DNA from: Nematostella vectensis
Taxonomy: Eukaryota; Cnidaria; Anthozoa; Actiniaria; Edwardsiidae
Assembly (NCBI RefSeq): GCF_932526225.1
Contig: NC_064034.1
Span: 20,582,927 to 20,646,926, forward strand
Length of the DNA: 64,000 bases
Direction: 5' to 3'
The first letter of the stretch is position 1, and every line of letters starts with the position of its first letter. Below are positions 34,644 to 48,000 of this stretch, piece after piece. A program made the translations under genes and the position numbers. The notes beneath the pieces were generated by a model. That model worked only from the letters and a program-made list of their open reading frames with translations. It searched no databases and was not told the origin of the DNA.

Positions 34644-35445
34644 TTCCCTGCTAGCAGAGGCCTCTTTTCTCTGTATTTCGCTGGGCTGGAGTTCGCGAGG
34701 AAAAGATACCTCTGCCATGGGTCGAAACTGTTTCTGTTGCGCATGCGTGAGCGTTAATAAGCGACCGACGTGCCAAAACCCGTACCATCGCGCGAAAGCT
34801 GTCAATATGCTAATATGCTTTGCATGGGTTTAGTCGAAAATCATGAATCAAACTCCGGTTAGTTCTCCTCTTCGAAAAAAGAAAACAACTGTTCAATTTC
34901 AATCACCTAAAACGTCACTAAAAAGATTGAACAACAAACGCAGCAAAGACGAGTTTTGTCTTGTTTGTGGGATTAATTTCAAGACATCTGGGCAGGCGAG
35001 TTTCTTCAATGTAAATATCGCACAGTTGGATTCGAAGAAAATGTTACAAAACTTTTTGGTAAACTTAGATCAGCTATTCCCAGAAGAATATGCAAAACCT
35101 GTAAACGGAAGATTGACTCGTTAGTCAAAAGAGGGAAAATTCTGAATGAAGATAAGGCATTGAATGGCTTCTTTTATAATTCGTCGCGTGATATTTCTAC
35201 GGAGGACGCCGTTTCGAATGCGGGCTTATTATCCCGCAGCAGATATACGTTTCATGCATGCGCTAGTCATTGTGGGCTCAAATAGTGGCCAGTAATTAAT
35301 GAACGGGGCATGCGCTCTGGATCTCGTCCACAATCGTGGACGGCGGTTTGATCAAACGAACTTGCGACCCATGGCAGAGGTATCTTTTCCTCGCGAACCC
35401 CAGCCCAGCGAAATACAGAGAAAAGAGGCCTCTGCTAGCAGGGAA
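34644..35445. mobile_element. 802-bp Mutator-like element with 81-bp TIRs and 9-bp TSD
   Basis: Terminal inverted repeats at 34644-34724 and 35365-35445 match at 80 of 81 positions (start TTCCCTGCTAGCAGAGGCC). Perfect 9-bp direct repeats TTATCTAAG flank it at 34635-34643 and 35446-35454. Long TIRs with a 9-bp duplication are typical of Mutator-like elements. The interior holds a small frame at 34843-35124 (FCLVCGINFKTSG) followed in another frame by RICKTCKRKID. Together they suggest a frameshifted zinc-binding C..C/C..C fragment of unknown origin. Confidence 0.83.
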
Positions 35446-36317
35446 TTATCTAAGTAGCCAAGGTATTAATTGACAACAAGCACTATCTGTCAAATTGTGG
35501 TTTTGTTAGTTAGGTCAAATTCCTACGACACACGTAGTCAAGTAAAGCGTAAATATTTCTCCTCTAAACATATTAATGCGTTTAGAAGGGATGTCCAATA
35601 TACAAATACATTTATTAGATGTGAGGTAGATTTCCTCTTTTCTCCTAGATTCATTTGTGAAAGCGATTGCACGCACTGCGTAATTTGACCTTTTGTAGAA
35701 GATAGATTCTCATGTGCACAGCTCCGTTTAGCAGCAGAGCACGTGAATGTCGGCGTTACTAAAAAGAGGAATCGGCGGAAACGGCGGAACCAGTATATTT
35801 CGCTTAGTTATAGGGGTAGGGATGTCATACTAGGATCACCATTTATTTCCTTTCTAATCTGAACAAAAAAAACCCCACTCCGTTAAGAAAAGCTAAGACA
35901 ACATCACTAAGCGCAGATGTGCTACGTTATTTCACGCATATTTGACATTCTGTCATATGCAATTTGTATCCATTTGTATCGGATTAGTAACAAAAAAACC
36001 TTGTTTTAGAAGCGCGTCTTGTTAGAGGTAAGACATGCAAGCGTTCGTAGTTTTAGCCTTCGTAGGTTTAGCGTTCCGATTTCCGTTGAAAGTTCCGAAT
36101 AATAAACGAAAAAAAATAATCCTTGTTTAGAAGCGCGTCTTGTTAGTAGCGTTGTTCATATCTTTTCTTCAGTGCTTAAAAGCATTTTTTCGTACTACAT
36201 TCGTAACTAGACTATAAGAGATCAGTTACCTTGTCCGACACATGCCATCCCTCCCCTCTCCGTAAATAACCTGTCATGGCGGTAAATGGGCAAGACGATA
36301 AAGTTCCTTTATCTGAA

Positions 36318-37027
36318 ATAAGTTTGGTTTGATTCGGATCAATTGCTATCAAATAAAAGCCAATTGTCACGAGTGGTATTCTGTTAATTTCTTCCTGGAA
36401 ATTGGTGCGATCTCAATGTAATCAAAGTGGATGAAAGATCTTACTAAGACCCTTCATCTGCATGAGTTTAGTTCGATTCGGATCAATTGCTATCGAATAA
36501 AAGCCAATTGTCACGAGTGGTATTCTGTTAATTTCTTCCTGGAAATTGGTGCGATCTCAATGTAATTAGTGTGAATGAAAGATCTTACTAAGACCCTTCA
36601 TCTGTATGAGTTTGGTTTGATTCGAATCAATTGCTATCGAATTAAAGCCGATTGTCACGAGTGGTATTCTGTTAATTTCTTTCTGGAAATTGGTGCGATC
36701 TCAATGTAATTAGTGTGGATGAAAGATCTTACTAAGATCCTTCATCTGTATGAGTTTGGTTTGATTCGGATCAATTGCTATCGAATTAAAGCCGATTGTC
36801 ACGAGTGGTATTCTGTTAATTTCTTTCTGGAAATTGGTGCGATCTCAATGTAATCAAAGTGGATGAAAGATCTTACTAAGACCCTTCATCTGTATGAGTT
36901 TGGCTTGATTCGGATTGATTGCTATCGAATAAAAGCCAATTGTCACGAGTGGTATTCTGTTAATTTCTTCCTGGAAATTGGTGCGATCTCAATGTAATTA
37001 ATGTGGATTAAAGATCTTACCAAGACC
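36318..37027 (+). repeat. About 145-bp subterminal repeats, right arm
   Basis: Five units, inverted relative to 33957-34421, each containing CCAATTGTCACGAGTGGTAT or a close variant and GTGCGATCTCAATGTAAT. Confidence 0.9.
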
Positions 37028-37858
37028 GGGATTAGGGCAAATCAGTGACACATACTTTTCGAGCACGGCGCCCTAAACTTGAAAAATATGTATATATATT
37101 ATAAGTATTTTTTAGGTTAACCTCTAATCTTGTTAATGGCAAAATATCAAAAGTGTTCTATTTATTGCTATAAAGTTATGGTCTTAAATGCAGCAACTGT
37201 CCGTAATTGGGGCAATACACTGTAGTATGTATTGACAGCCTCATTAGAAATAAATTTTTTAGCACCCCCACCATATCTTAGTATGAATGAATAAGCGCCG
37301 CATTCCCTGACAGGCGCCCTAAATGTATGTAAATAACACCGCGATACTAAACAGAATACCAAAGAAACCCGTGGAGTTTTAACCCGCAGCGAGGTTTAGT
37401 TTTTTTTTTTTTTTTTTTTTTTACAAAAAAACATTATTTTTAAGTATTTTTTATTTCCCCTCGGGGTCTCAAACCTCGTTACCAAGTGACTTAGGTAACC
37501 GGAATGAAATAGTATGAAATGAACATTTACTTTCATGTTTTTCAGAATATAGAATTGAACACGAAGTTGCGTATAAGGATTTGATCTAAGGATTTTATTA
37601 CACAAATACTTTTTATGTTTATGGTATGACATTTCTTTCCTGCTTCGAAAAATCTAAGCTGCTGATAAATGCCGACAACAAACTAATAATTGTTAAACAA
37701 TGAAGCAAATTAATAATTACGCAATTTTTTATAGTGCTAAAGTATTGAATTAAATTGTACGTTTGTATCTAATAAGCGATTGAGAAAAAGCCTATGTGTA
37801 ATGGAAGAAAATTATTGTCACGAACGGTCTTCAAATAGTAGCTGTCACACGAGAGATT

Positions 37859-38189
37859 TTGTCACGAGTGGTTGTCACCAGTGGTTGTCACGAGTGGTTG
37901 TCACGAGTTGTTGTCACCAGTGGTTTTGTCACGAGTGGTTGTCACCAGTGGTTGTCACCAGTGGTTGTCACCAGTGGTTGTCACCAGTGGTTGTCACGAG
38001 TGGTTGTCACGAGTGGTTGTCACCAGTGGTTGTCACCAGTGGTTGTCACCAGTGGTTGTCACCAGTGGTTGTCACCAGTGGTTGTCACCAGTGGTTGTCA
38101 CCAGTGGTTGTCACGAGTGGTTGTCACCAGTGGTTTTGTCACCAGTGGTTGTCACGAGTGGTTGTCACCAGTTGTTGTCACCAGTGGTA
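37859..38189 (+). repeat. 13-bp minisatellite, right arm
   Basis: About 25 copies of TTGTCACCAGTGG with the variant TTGTCACGAGTGG, the inverse of the left-arm array. The three plus-strand open frames here (61-184 codons) are repeat artefacts. Confidence 0.92.
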
Positions 38190-38202
38190 AAAAACGTTTT
38201 GA

Positions 38203-39017
38203 GTCTAGTAGGATAGAAGGGCAAATGCCCATCAGCCATTGTTTTGTTAAAGACCCCTTTTCAATAAATACCAATTGGATGTATGTGAAATGTGCTTTTT
38301 ATTTAATAAAATCTAAAAATTCAATCAATGTTACATTCTTAAAATTCTACATTTTATATATTCTACATAGAGAAAATATAAAACCGAGGGCTTATACTAT
38401 TACTTTGTTTTAAAGTCAAAGTTCTATCTCAAGGAATTCATGAATTTGCTATGTTCTTCCCCTCTCACCAACAAGGTTTCCCCTGCGATCTTCGGTCCTT
38501 GCTTCTCCTACAAAGACAAACAAAAACTGTTTAAAAAACCTTCTTGCTACCGTAAAAAAAACGTCCTGACCGCCACTAACCATAAACATGGATGTTCGCT
38601 CGTAGTTCATTTCACCGCAGTTCCTAGAAAAGAAAGAGTTAGAGTCATTGTCAATGTTTTTTTTTCTGGATTACTCTATTCTTTCAAATGCAAAAAAGAG
38701 TTTCTGCTGTTTTGTGAGAAACGGGCCCAATCCGCAACTTTCTTGGCTAGGCACCTTCTATACCACCAACGCAGTTATACAAAAATAATGAGTATGACAA
38801 CATTTTAGTCTGGAAATTCTGAAAAATTTGGAAGGGCCAGGCTGTGTGGTAAAATTGGACATTTTTAGAAAATAGAGGGAAGTCTGCGATATGCAAAGCC
38901 TTGGGCACACGCCTTTCTTTTCATGTAAAGTTTTAAAAACAAATGCAAGCAAATAAACATAAACAAACGTCAAGGCTTATTTGCACGTATTTTCATGTTG
39001 ATCGTCGTCTAACAGTG
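38203..39017. other. Region downstream of MCM10, no gene recognised
   Basis: This holds the expected 3' UTR of MCM10 (minus strand) and DNA up to the fold-back element. No further MCM10 exon with a CxxC-like ending could be seen. A small plus-strand frame at 38440-38808 has no recognisable motif. Confidence 0.45.
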
Positions 39018-42000
39018 CTACTCGTACTTGCAAGTTAGCTTTGGCATCCGAGCCCCATAACTGATGGTTCTCTGCTTGCAGTTCTTGCAGGAGAAGAAAC
39101 GTTTTGGAGCTTTGGTCTGCTTCAGAGGATGGTTCTCTTTGAAGCAGATGTCAGAAGCACTTTCAGCTACGTAATCACACTAAAGAACAAACAAATTTAG
39201 ATGGATGTATAAGCGAGGGTAGAAAGTAACCAGACAGACAAATAAGATGCTGACAAGAAAAAATGGCCAAGTAGGACAAATTTGTGATTCAGGAGATAAT
39301 GGACTGGCTCAAAAATAACAAGCTGATAACGCGGTATAACTTAAGGTAAAAATCGTTGCCAATTTCTCAGTTAGACTGTGGCTTTTTGCCATAAAAGGGG
39401 TAATTGGGAAAGAGCTGTCTTATTTAAATTACCACCTCTACCTTCTTGCAACAGTAGACTTTGACAATAATCTCTTTGATAGACTTGAGCTTGTCTTCCA
39501 ACTGTTCTTTCTTCTCCAGTGAGCTGAAGTACTGTTCCTGCCTCTCTGCTTGTGCCTGATGGGTACCAATAATCACCTCACATTGACAAAAGGCATAAGA
39601 TGCTTCAAACATAATTGAAATGAATATCAATAACCAATAACCAATAAGCAATCGGGTTGGCAAGATGAAGGGGGGAGGGAGCGGAGCAGCTAGGAAAGAT
39701 CACTACCCAGAATATATGGGTTTTGCTTCAGCCCTAAATGAGCATAAACACCCATGCATACCAACAACCCCGTAACTACACTAGACATGGAACAAGACGC
39801 ACCATGCATACCAACAACCCCCTAACTACACTAGACATGGAACAAGACGCACCATGCATACCAACACCCCCCTAACTACACTAGACATGGAACAAGACGC
39901 ACCATGCATACCAACAACACGCTAACTACACTAGACATGGAACAAGACGCACCATACATACCAACAACCCCCTAACTGCACTACACATGGAACAAGACGC
40001 ACCATGCATACCAACAACCCCCTAACTACACTAGACATGGAACAAGACGCACCATGCATACCAACAACCCCCTAACTACACTACACATGGAACAAGACGC
40101 ACCATGCATACCAACAACCGCCTAACTACACTAGACATGGAACAAGACGCACCATGCATACCAACAACACGCTAACTACACTAGACATGGAACAAGACGC
40201 ACCATGCATACCAACAACCCCCTAACTACACTACACATGGAACAAGACGCACCATGCATACCAACAACCCCCTAACTACACTAGACATGGAACAAGACGT
40301 ACCATGCATACCAACAACCCCCTAACTACACTACACATGGAACAAGACGCACCATGCATACCAACAACCCCCTAACTACACTACACATGGAACGAGACGC
40401 ACCATGCATACCAACAACCGCCTAACTACACTAGACATGGAACAAGACGCACCATGCATACCAACAACCCCCTAACTACACTACACATGGAACAAGACGC
40501 ACCATGCATACCAACAACCGCCTAACTACACTAGACATGGAACAAGACGCACCATGCATACCAACAACACGCTAACTACACTAGACATGGAACAAGACGC
40601 ACCATACATACCAACAACCCCCTAACTGCACTACACATGGAACAAGACGCACCATGCATACCAACAACCCCCTAACTACACTAGACATGGAACAAGACGC
40701 ACCATGCATACCAACAACCCCCTAACTACACTAGACATGGAACAAGACGCACCATGCATACCAACAACCCCCTAACTACACTAGACATGGAACAAGACGC
40801 ACCATGCATACCAACAACCCCCAAACTACACTAGACATGGAACAAGACGCACCATGCATACCAACAACCCCCTAACTACACTAGACATGGAACAAGACGC
40901 ACCATGCATACCAACAACCGCCTAATTACACTAGACATGGAACAAAACGCACCATGCATACCAACAACCCCCTAACTACACTAGACATGGAACAAGACGC
41001 ACCATACATACCAACAACCCCCAAACTACACTACACATGGAACAAGACGCACCATGCATACCAACAACCCCCTAACTACACTAGACATGGAACAAGACGC
41101 ACCATGCATACCAACAACCCCCTAACTACACTAGACATGGAACAAGACGCACCATGCATACCAACAACCCCCTAACTACACTACACATGGAACAAGACGC
41201 ACCATGCATACCAACACCCCCCTAACTACACTAGACATGGAACAAGACGCACCATGCATACCAACAACACGCTAACTACACTAGACATGGAACAAGACGC
41301 ACCATACATACCAACAACCCCCTAACTGCACTACACATGGAACAAGACGCACCATGCATACCAACAACATCCTAACTACACTAGACATGGAACAAGACGC
41401 ACCATGCATACCAACAACCCCCAAACTACACTACACATGGAACAAGACGCACCATGCATACCAACAACATCCTAACTACACTAGACATGGAACAAGACGC
41501 ACCATGCATACCAACAACCCCCAAACTACACTACACATGGAACAAGACGCACCATGCATACCAACAACCCCCTAACTACACTAGACATGGAACAAGACGC
41601 ACCATGCATACCAACAACCCCCAAACTACACTACACATGGAACAAGACGCACCATGCATACCAACAACCCCCTAACTACACTAGACATGGAACAAGACGC
41701 ACCATGCATACCAACAACCCCCTAACTACACTAGACATGGAACAAGACGCACCATGCATACCAACAACCCCCTAACTACACTACACATGGAACAAGACGC
41801 ACCATGCATACCAACAACCCCCAAACTACACTAGACATGGAACAAGACGCACCATGCATACCAACAACCGCCTAATTACACTAGACATGGAACAAAACGC
41901 ACCATACATACCAACAACCCCCTAACTACACTACACATGGAACGAGACGCACCATGCATACCAACAACCCCGTAACTACACTACACATGGAACAAGACGC

Positions 42001-45000
42001 ACCATGCATACCAACAACCCCCTAACTACACTAGACATGGAATAAGACGCACCATGCATACCAACAACCCCCTAACTACACTAGACATGGAACAAGACGC
42101 ACCTCTTCCACTTGTCCCACATGAAGTGATCTTGCGCACAACAACCTCTTGCCCTCAGCTGAATTCAAGTCAATCCCGCTAAACTCAGGTCCAAGAAGTC
42201 GCCGTCTTTTAGGGGTGTTTTCACCGATGTCGGATTCACCATCTGGAATATAATATCATAAAGGCCTGTTCAAAACAGTAACAGCATTGCGTGGGAAAAC
42301 AGCCAGTTAGCATTGCAAACAGGGTGTGAGTAACATGTGTAGAAATAAGCGCTCTCTCGATGACCTCAAAAATTTTAATTTAACTTAAAAGCACCAAGGG
42401 CGGGAAAACCAGCATTTATGGTAGACCTATTTATGCGATTTCCTTATTTTGCTGTTTGCTAGCTTTCTTGGAAGGTTTATCTGAGCGCCGAGGTATCGCA
42501 TGTCTCATTGCGATCGCAATTATTTGTTAAATGCTGTCCTCTACTTCCCCCCCTGCAGCAAATACCTGATTGGTCCTTGTCAACTCGCTTTCCTACTGTT
42601 TGGATTGCTGATGGTGAACGTTTTTTCCTTACAGCATTGGGATCCTCTTTTTCAATCGGTCCTTTCTGTTTTACAACCGACAGGGCACGGAGCTGAAAGA
42701 GTAACAAAGCACTGTTAGCTTCCATGGGTATCTCACGGAAACATGCATACGTTATTCTCAGGGTGTAGAGCTTGGTGATAAAGGTAACGCAAAACAGAGT
42801 TTTTTCCCCGCGATATACCCCTTGTGCGAAAAGTATGTGTAGCATGATTTAGCCTCAGTGGGCCTCATTTTACAGTGAATGAGGGGACTTGTTTCTGGAA
42901 GACGGACGGCAATTAGAAATTCCTTTTTTGTTAAGTTTTGCTCTCAACTCAATGGAGGTGGACGTACGCGCTCGGGTTTAAACAAGACACCAGCACTATC
43001 TATGTGGGAACGTAAAAACACAAAACTAATCTATTTCCACCTCTATTTCCACCCCTAACCTGTAACATCAACTCAGCAAATGTTGGTCTCCCTTTATACC
43101 TTGGCAGACGAAGTCGTTTTCGGTGGTGGAGTTGGTGCATCAAACACGATGTCTAGCCCTGGGTAAATGCCTCGCCCCAGCTTTGGTTCACTGCTTGTTG
43201 TCGCTGGCCTTTTTGAGTTATTCACTTCCTTGTGATGGTTTCGTAGCAGCTGGGATGCAGACGCTGCAGGGGTCTTCTCCTCTTTGGGCTTTCCTGTTTG
43301 AAAACACGGGCTAAGGTTAGGGCTAGTGCTACGGTTAGGTAGGACTTAGATGATGGCTGGTTTATAAAGATTCGCTTGTGTAAGCGAATTACAATTTGTT
43401 TTTTCTTACAAATGAAACTAGTTGCGAATAAGGTTGTGACATACTTTCTTCCTCGTCCTTGTGCAAATGCTTGATCAGGTTTCGAGTTCCTGGAGTTGGT
43501 AGTGCTAAAAGATCACGCCTGACCAAAAACAACAACACCGAGTGTAATTAATGTTTCAAGTTGAATTGCCATTCAAACAGAAAAGCTGCACCATAACATC
43601 GTAGATCACTCACAAGAAATCAGAAGCAGCTTCACTTTGCTTGGGCTTCGCTGTCTTCGTCTTCTTGATGGAGGTATCTAAACATTACAAAAATACTCTT
43701 TAGAAGGCTTTCAATGACGACGAAGTGTGGGCGCATGTGCAGAGACCCACGTTGGCACTGTATGGAGTTGCTGGAGAGTTGGAAAATGAACCTCTGTTTA
43801 TTTCTGGATAGGAAATGGCACTACTGAGGTATAAGGTGTTAAAATAAGTCTAAAATATATGTGATATAACGAATGGTGTGAAAAGTACGTAGTACCGTAG
43901 TGTCAGAAAACGGGTTAGCTTTTTTGCCAAAGTTGTGCAAACTTTAAACCGTTTCATCGCCTTTTCATACTATTTTCTCCAAATGTTTCCCACTATACTG
44001 ATGTAAAAATATGTATAAAAAGCAGCAGTTTTATGCCATATTTTATCAGTCATTTCAGTTTTCGGCGTTTTCACACAACAAGCCCAAGTAATGGGAAACT
44101 AAATCTATTTAGTTATCATACCTTGTTCAGAATCTCCAGCAATACCTAGACTTTTCAGAGACACGTTTTTGCTTTTCTGTGGCGCAGGTGCTCCTAGTGT
44201 TAACGTTTTTCCCTGATACATGAATGATGAGGAGGACATGTTCTTCTGAAGCTTGTTCATTAGGGCACCTTTGTTGGGAGCGCCATAGCTACATAAAAGT
44301 TGAAGCAATGATTAGATATATGCTGTATTATTTGCTTTTTCGTAAACGTTCAAGTAGCCGATACACGTTGTTAGTGCAAACGGCGAATGGCATTTCGGAA
44401 AGGAGCTTATAAATAAGCTGTCAGAGCTATACATCAATGGCCTTAGATTTTCGTTTGATTTGATGTCCTGCATTCAGTTAAAAAACACGAGACGCATGGT
44501 ACCAGGGAAATGCCGCTTGCACTGACAAAGTTTTTGAAAAAAGGTTCTGATGCTAACAGGATTGGCAATTTGTCTGCCCTTTGGCTAGGAAATTGAAACA
44601 GTTAAATAGAGGGAAAAATCAAGTAAAAAACTTTTAATTAAGGCAAAGTTTTTTAAAATTAGTGTATACGAAGGAGAATACACACATTGTGCTGCCTGAG
44701 AGCTAGATGGATTACAGCATAGGCTAAGTTCAAACGTCGTATTATCAATAAAAATGAAGACAACCGACTGTTATAATATTATTTGTTTTGGGCCCCCTGT
44801 GGCCCCTTATTTATCTTATGGGCCCCCCCGAGGATGGGGCTCCTCGTTGTCTTATGTTGTAGTTTTTTCACTCGGTAGATTTGATTTTGTAGAGCTTTAT
44901 TGTAAAAGAAACAACCGAATATTGAAGTAAACACCTTTTATTACATGGTGTCAGAAGTGGTTAACCACTGGAGAATATTAATTGTTAAAGAAAAGTCGAC

Positions 45001-48000
45001 AAAACAAGGAAACGATGCCCGAAAGTGGGGAAATGTATCATCGAGCTCCGGGACCTTTGGTGTTGGATGCGAATGCATCAGAAAATTGGAGAAAGTTCCT
45101 AATGCAGTTCGAAATTTACTTGGTTGCAAAAGGAAAGGACGACAAGGGAGATAAGTTAAAAGTTAATTTGTTACTTAACTGTGCTGGACCGAGTGCAATT
45201 GAAGAGTATAGCCACTTTGTGTATACTGCAGGCGAGAGTAATGAATCTTATGGTGATGTGTGCCGAAAGTTCCATGAACTTTGTCGAGGAGCTAAGAATG
45301 TCATTTATGAGCGACTGCTCTTCAATCTTAGAAACCAAAAGGAGGGTGAACGAATTGACAACTTTGTTAGTGAGCTAAAACGGCTTTCATTAAACTGTGA
45401 CTTTGGAGCACTTAGAGATTCATTGATACGAGACCGTATTGTGGGGGGAGTAACCAGCGATGAATTGCGAGGGGAGTTGTTGAAAAAGCCAGACCTTACC
45501 CTACAAACCGCGCATGATTACTGCAGAACTTATTAGGCGACTGAGCTGCAGAAGTATAAGTTTGTTCCACAGACAGTAGTCCCAAGTAAAACAGTGTCTG
45601 TACAACCAGTCCAAGTTAAGAAAGAACAGCCGTCTTGTAAGTTCTGTGGATATCGCCATTCATTTGCACACCCAACACGATGCCCAGCCTTTAAAAGGAA
45701 TTGCAAGATTTGTAGCAAAACAGGCCATTTTGCAAAGATGTGTAAAAACAAACAGAAAAAAGATCCAGAAGTGCATGTGGTGGAACAGGAGTATGACTCA
45801 AGTGACAGCAACGAAACCCACACATACTTTGGATCCATTGAAGTCGGAAGCGTGTTACAGAACCAGCAACCCAAAAAGAGCCTGATAAAAGTCATGATAG
45901 CAGGAAAAGAGGTCAAACTGAAAGCAGACACGGGTGCGGAGGCTACTGTCATCCCCTACAACTTGTACAAGAGCATCACCAACAAGCCGTTGAAACGTGT
46001 ACACCAGCCTTTGAAGGGCTGGCTTGCGACTAAGCCCATCTACCCTAAAGGATGTGTCCGCCTTCCAACACAGTACAAAGATCGAAAGATAGATCTGTTA
46101 TATCTTGTAGTTGATGGAGAGTTCACCCCACTACTAAGTTGTGAGGCTTGCCTTGATCTTGAAGTCCTACAGTTCATGGATCTCACATTGCTAGATTCAC
46201 CATCAGCACAAACATCAAACATCGACTTGTCCAGAGAACAAAGCAAAAGTACCACAACCCTCACAAGTGACCCTGTTCTGAAAGATTACCTTGATTGCTT
46301 CAGTAACAAACCAGGAATGTTACCCAACAAAGTACACCTAGAGGTAGACTCTGCAGTAACTCCAGTTATACACGCACCCAGAAAGATCCCAGTATCCATG
46401 TTAGACCCAACTCAACAGAAGCTGAGAGAGATGGAAGAAGATGGGATCATTGTTAAAGAAGAAGAACATACCCCTTGGGTCTCTTCGATGTTAGTAATCG
46501 ATAAACGAAAAGACAAAGAAAAGAAAAGCCCACCAACCAAAGACAACATCAGAATATGTATAGACCCACGTGACCTCAATAGAGCCCTCAAGAGACCCCA
46601 TTATCCGATGGCCACAGTGGAACAGGTTGCCAACAAACTCACCGGTGCTGAAATATTCTCAACGTTGGATGCATGCAGCGGTTTTTGGCAACTACCAGTA
46701 GACGAAGAAAGCTCGAAGCTCCTGACTTTCAATACCCCCTGGGGTCGATACAGATTCCTGCGGCTCCCATTCGGCATAAGTTCCGCGCCCGAGATTTACC
46801 AACGAGAGATGGACCGACTCTTCGCAGGAGTACCAGTAGAAATAATCGTTGACGACTTTTTGATACATGGTGGAAATCAATGTGAGCTAGATCACAAGAT
46901 GATTGCAGTATTGAAGAGGAGCCGTGAGATAGGTCTAAAGTTCAATCCACGTAAAGCCAAACTTCGAGTTCCTGAAGTCAGCTACGTTGGACACCTATTT
47001 ACTGCAGACGGTTTAAAGCCTGATCCTGAAAAGGTAAGAGCTATCAACGAGATGCCTGCCCCGACCGATAAAGATGGCATACTACGTTTCCTAGGAACTG
47101 TAAACTATCTGGATAAATTTATTGAACATAAAGCTGATCTCCAGGGCCCTATCTCGCAGCTAACAAGGAATGATACCGCATTCGTATGGGAGACACCTCA
47201 ACAGCATGCATTTGACAAGCTCAAAGCAGTCATTACCTCAGCGCCAGTTTTAGCCTATTTTGACAACACCAAAGAGACAGTGCTTAATGTTGATGCAAGT
47301 GGCACGGGATTAGGTGCTGTGATTCTGCAGGACGAAAGACCTGTAGCATTTGGCTCAAAAACACTATCACCTGCTGAGACAAGGTATGCCAACATCGAGC
47401 GAGAGCTTCTGGCAATTGTCTGGGGAACTGAAAAGTTCCATACTTATGTTTATGGACGTCGTGTTGTAGTTGAAACCGACCACAAACCACTAGAAGCCAT
47501 CTTCAAAAAGCCCTTGAATGAAGCACCACCGAGATTGCAGAGGATGTTGTTAAAGCTGACAAAGTATGACCTTGATGTTCGTTATGTGCCAGGAAAGAAA
47601 CAATTCATCTCAGATTGCTTAAGCAGAGCCCCAGTTAGTGACACTAAACCAGTTAGTGAACCAGAAGAGATGATTGGAATCAACTTAATTGACAGTCTTG
47701 GTGTAGATTCAAGCACTTTGCAAAAATTCAAGGAAGCATCAAACTGCGATGTTACCTCTCAAGTGGTCATGGAATATGTCGTTAAAGGTTGGCCAGCAGA
47801 AAAACATCAACTTGATGAGCTAGCGAGAGAATACTGGAGTTTTAGAGAGGAACTTAGCGTAGAAGATGGTTTGTTATTCAAAGCAGACAGAATCATTGTC
47901 CCGAGATCGTTGAGGGCAGAGGTGCTAGAAGAAATTCATGGCGCACACATGGGTGAGAACAAAAGTCTCAGTTTTGCAAGAGAATATGTTTTCTGGCCCT

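Larger units (their letters stand above)
33153..38202. mobile_element. About 5-kb fold-back structure with layered inverted repeats, non-coding
   Basis: The two ends are inverted copies: TCAAAACGTTTTTTACCACT at 33153 and its complement ending at 38202. Going inwards, both arms carry in mirrored order a 13-bp minisatellite (left 33168-33636, right 37859-38189), a tandem array of about 145-bp units (left 33957-34421, about 3 copies; right 36318-37027, about 5), and a diverged single-copy segment of about 120 bp (34422-34540 against 35495-35625). The centre holds an inserted Mutator-like element. No protein of its own was found, so it is read as a non-autonomous fold-back transposon. The target-site duplication could not be fixed. 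Confidence 0.78.

Noticed and set aside
39751-42102. A CRISPR-like array or a coding repeat
   Set aside because: Units are contiguous 50-bp copies without distinct spacers, in a eukaryotic intron. It is a satellite.
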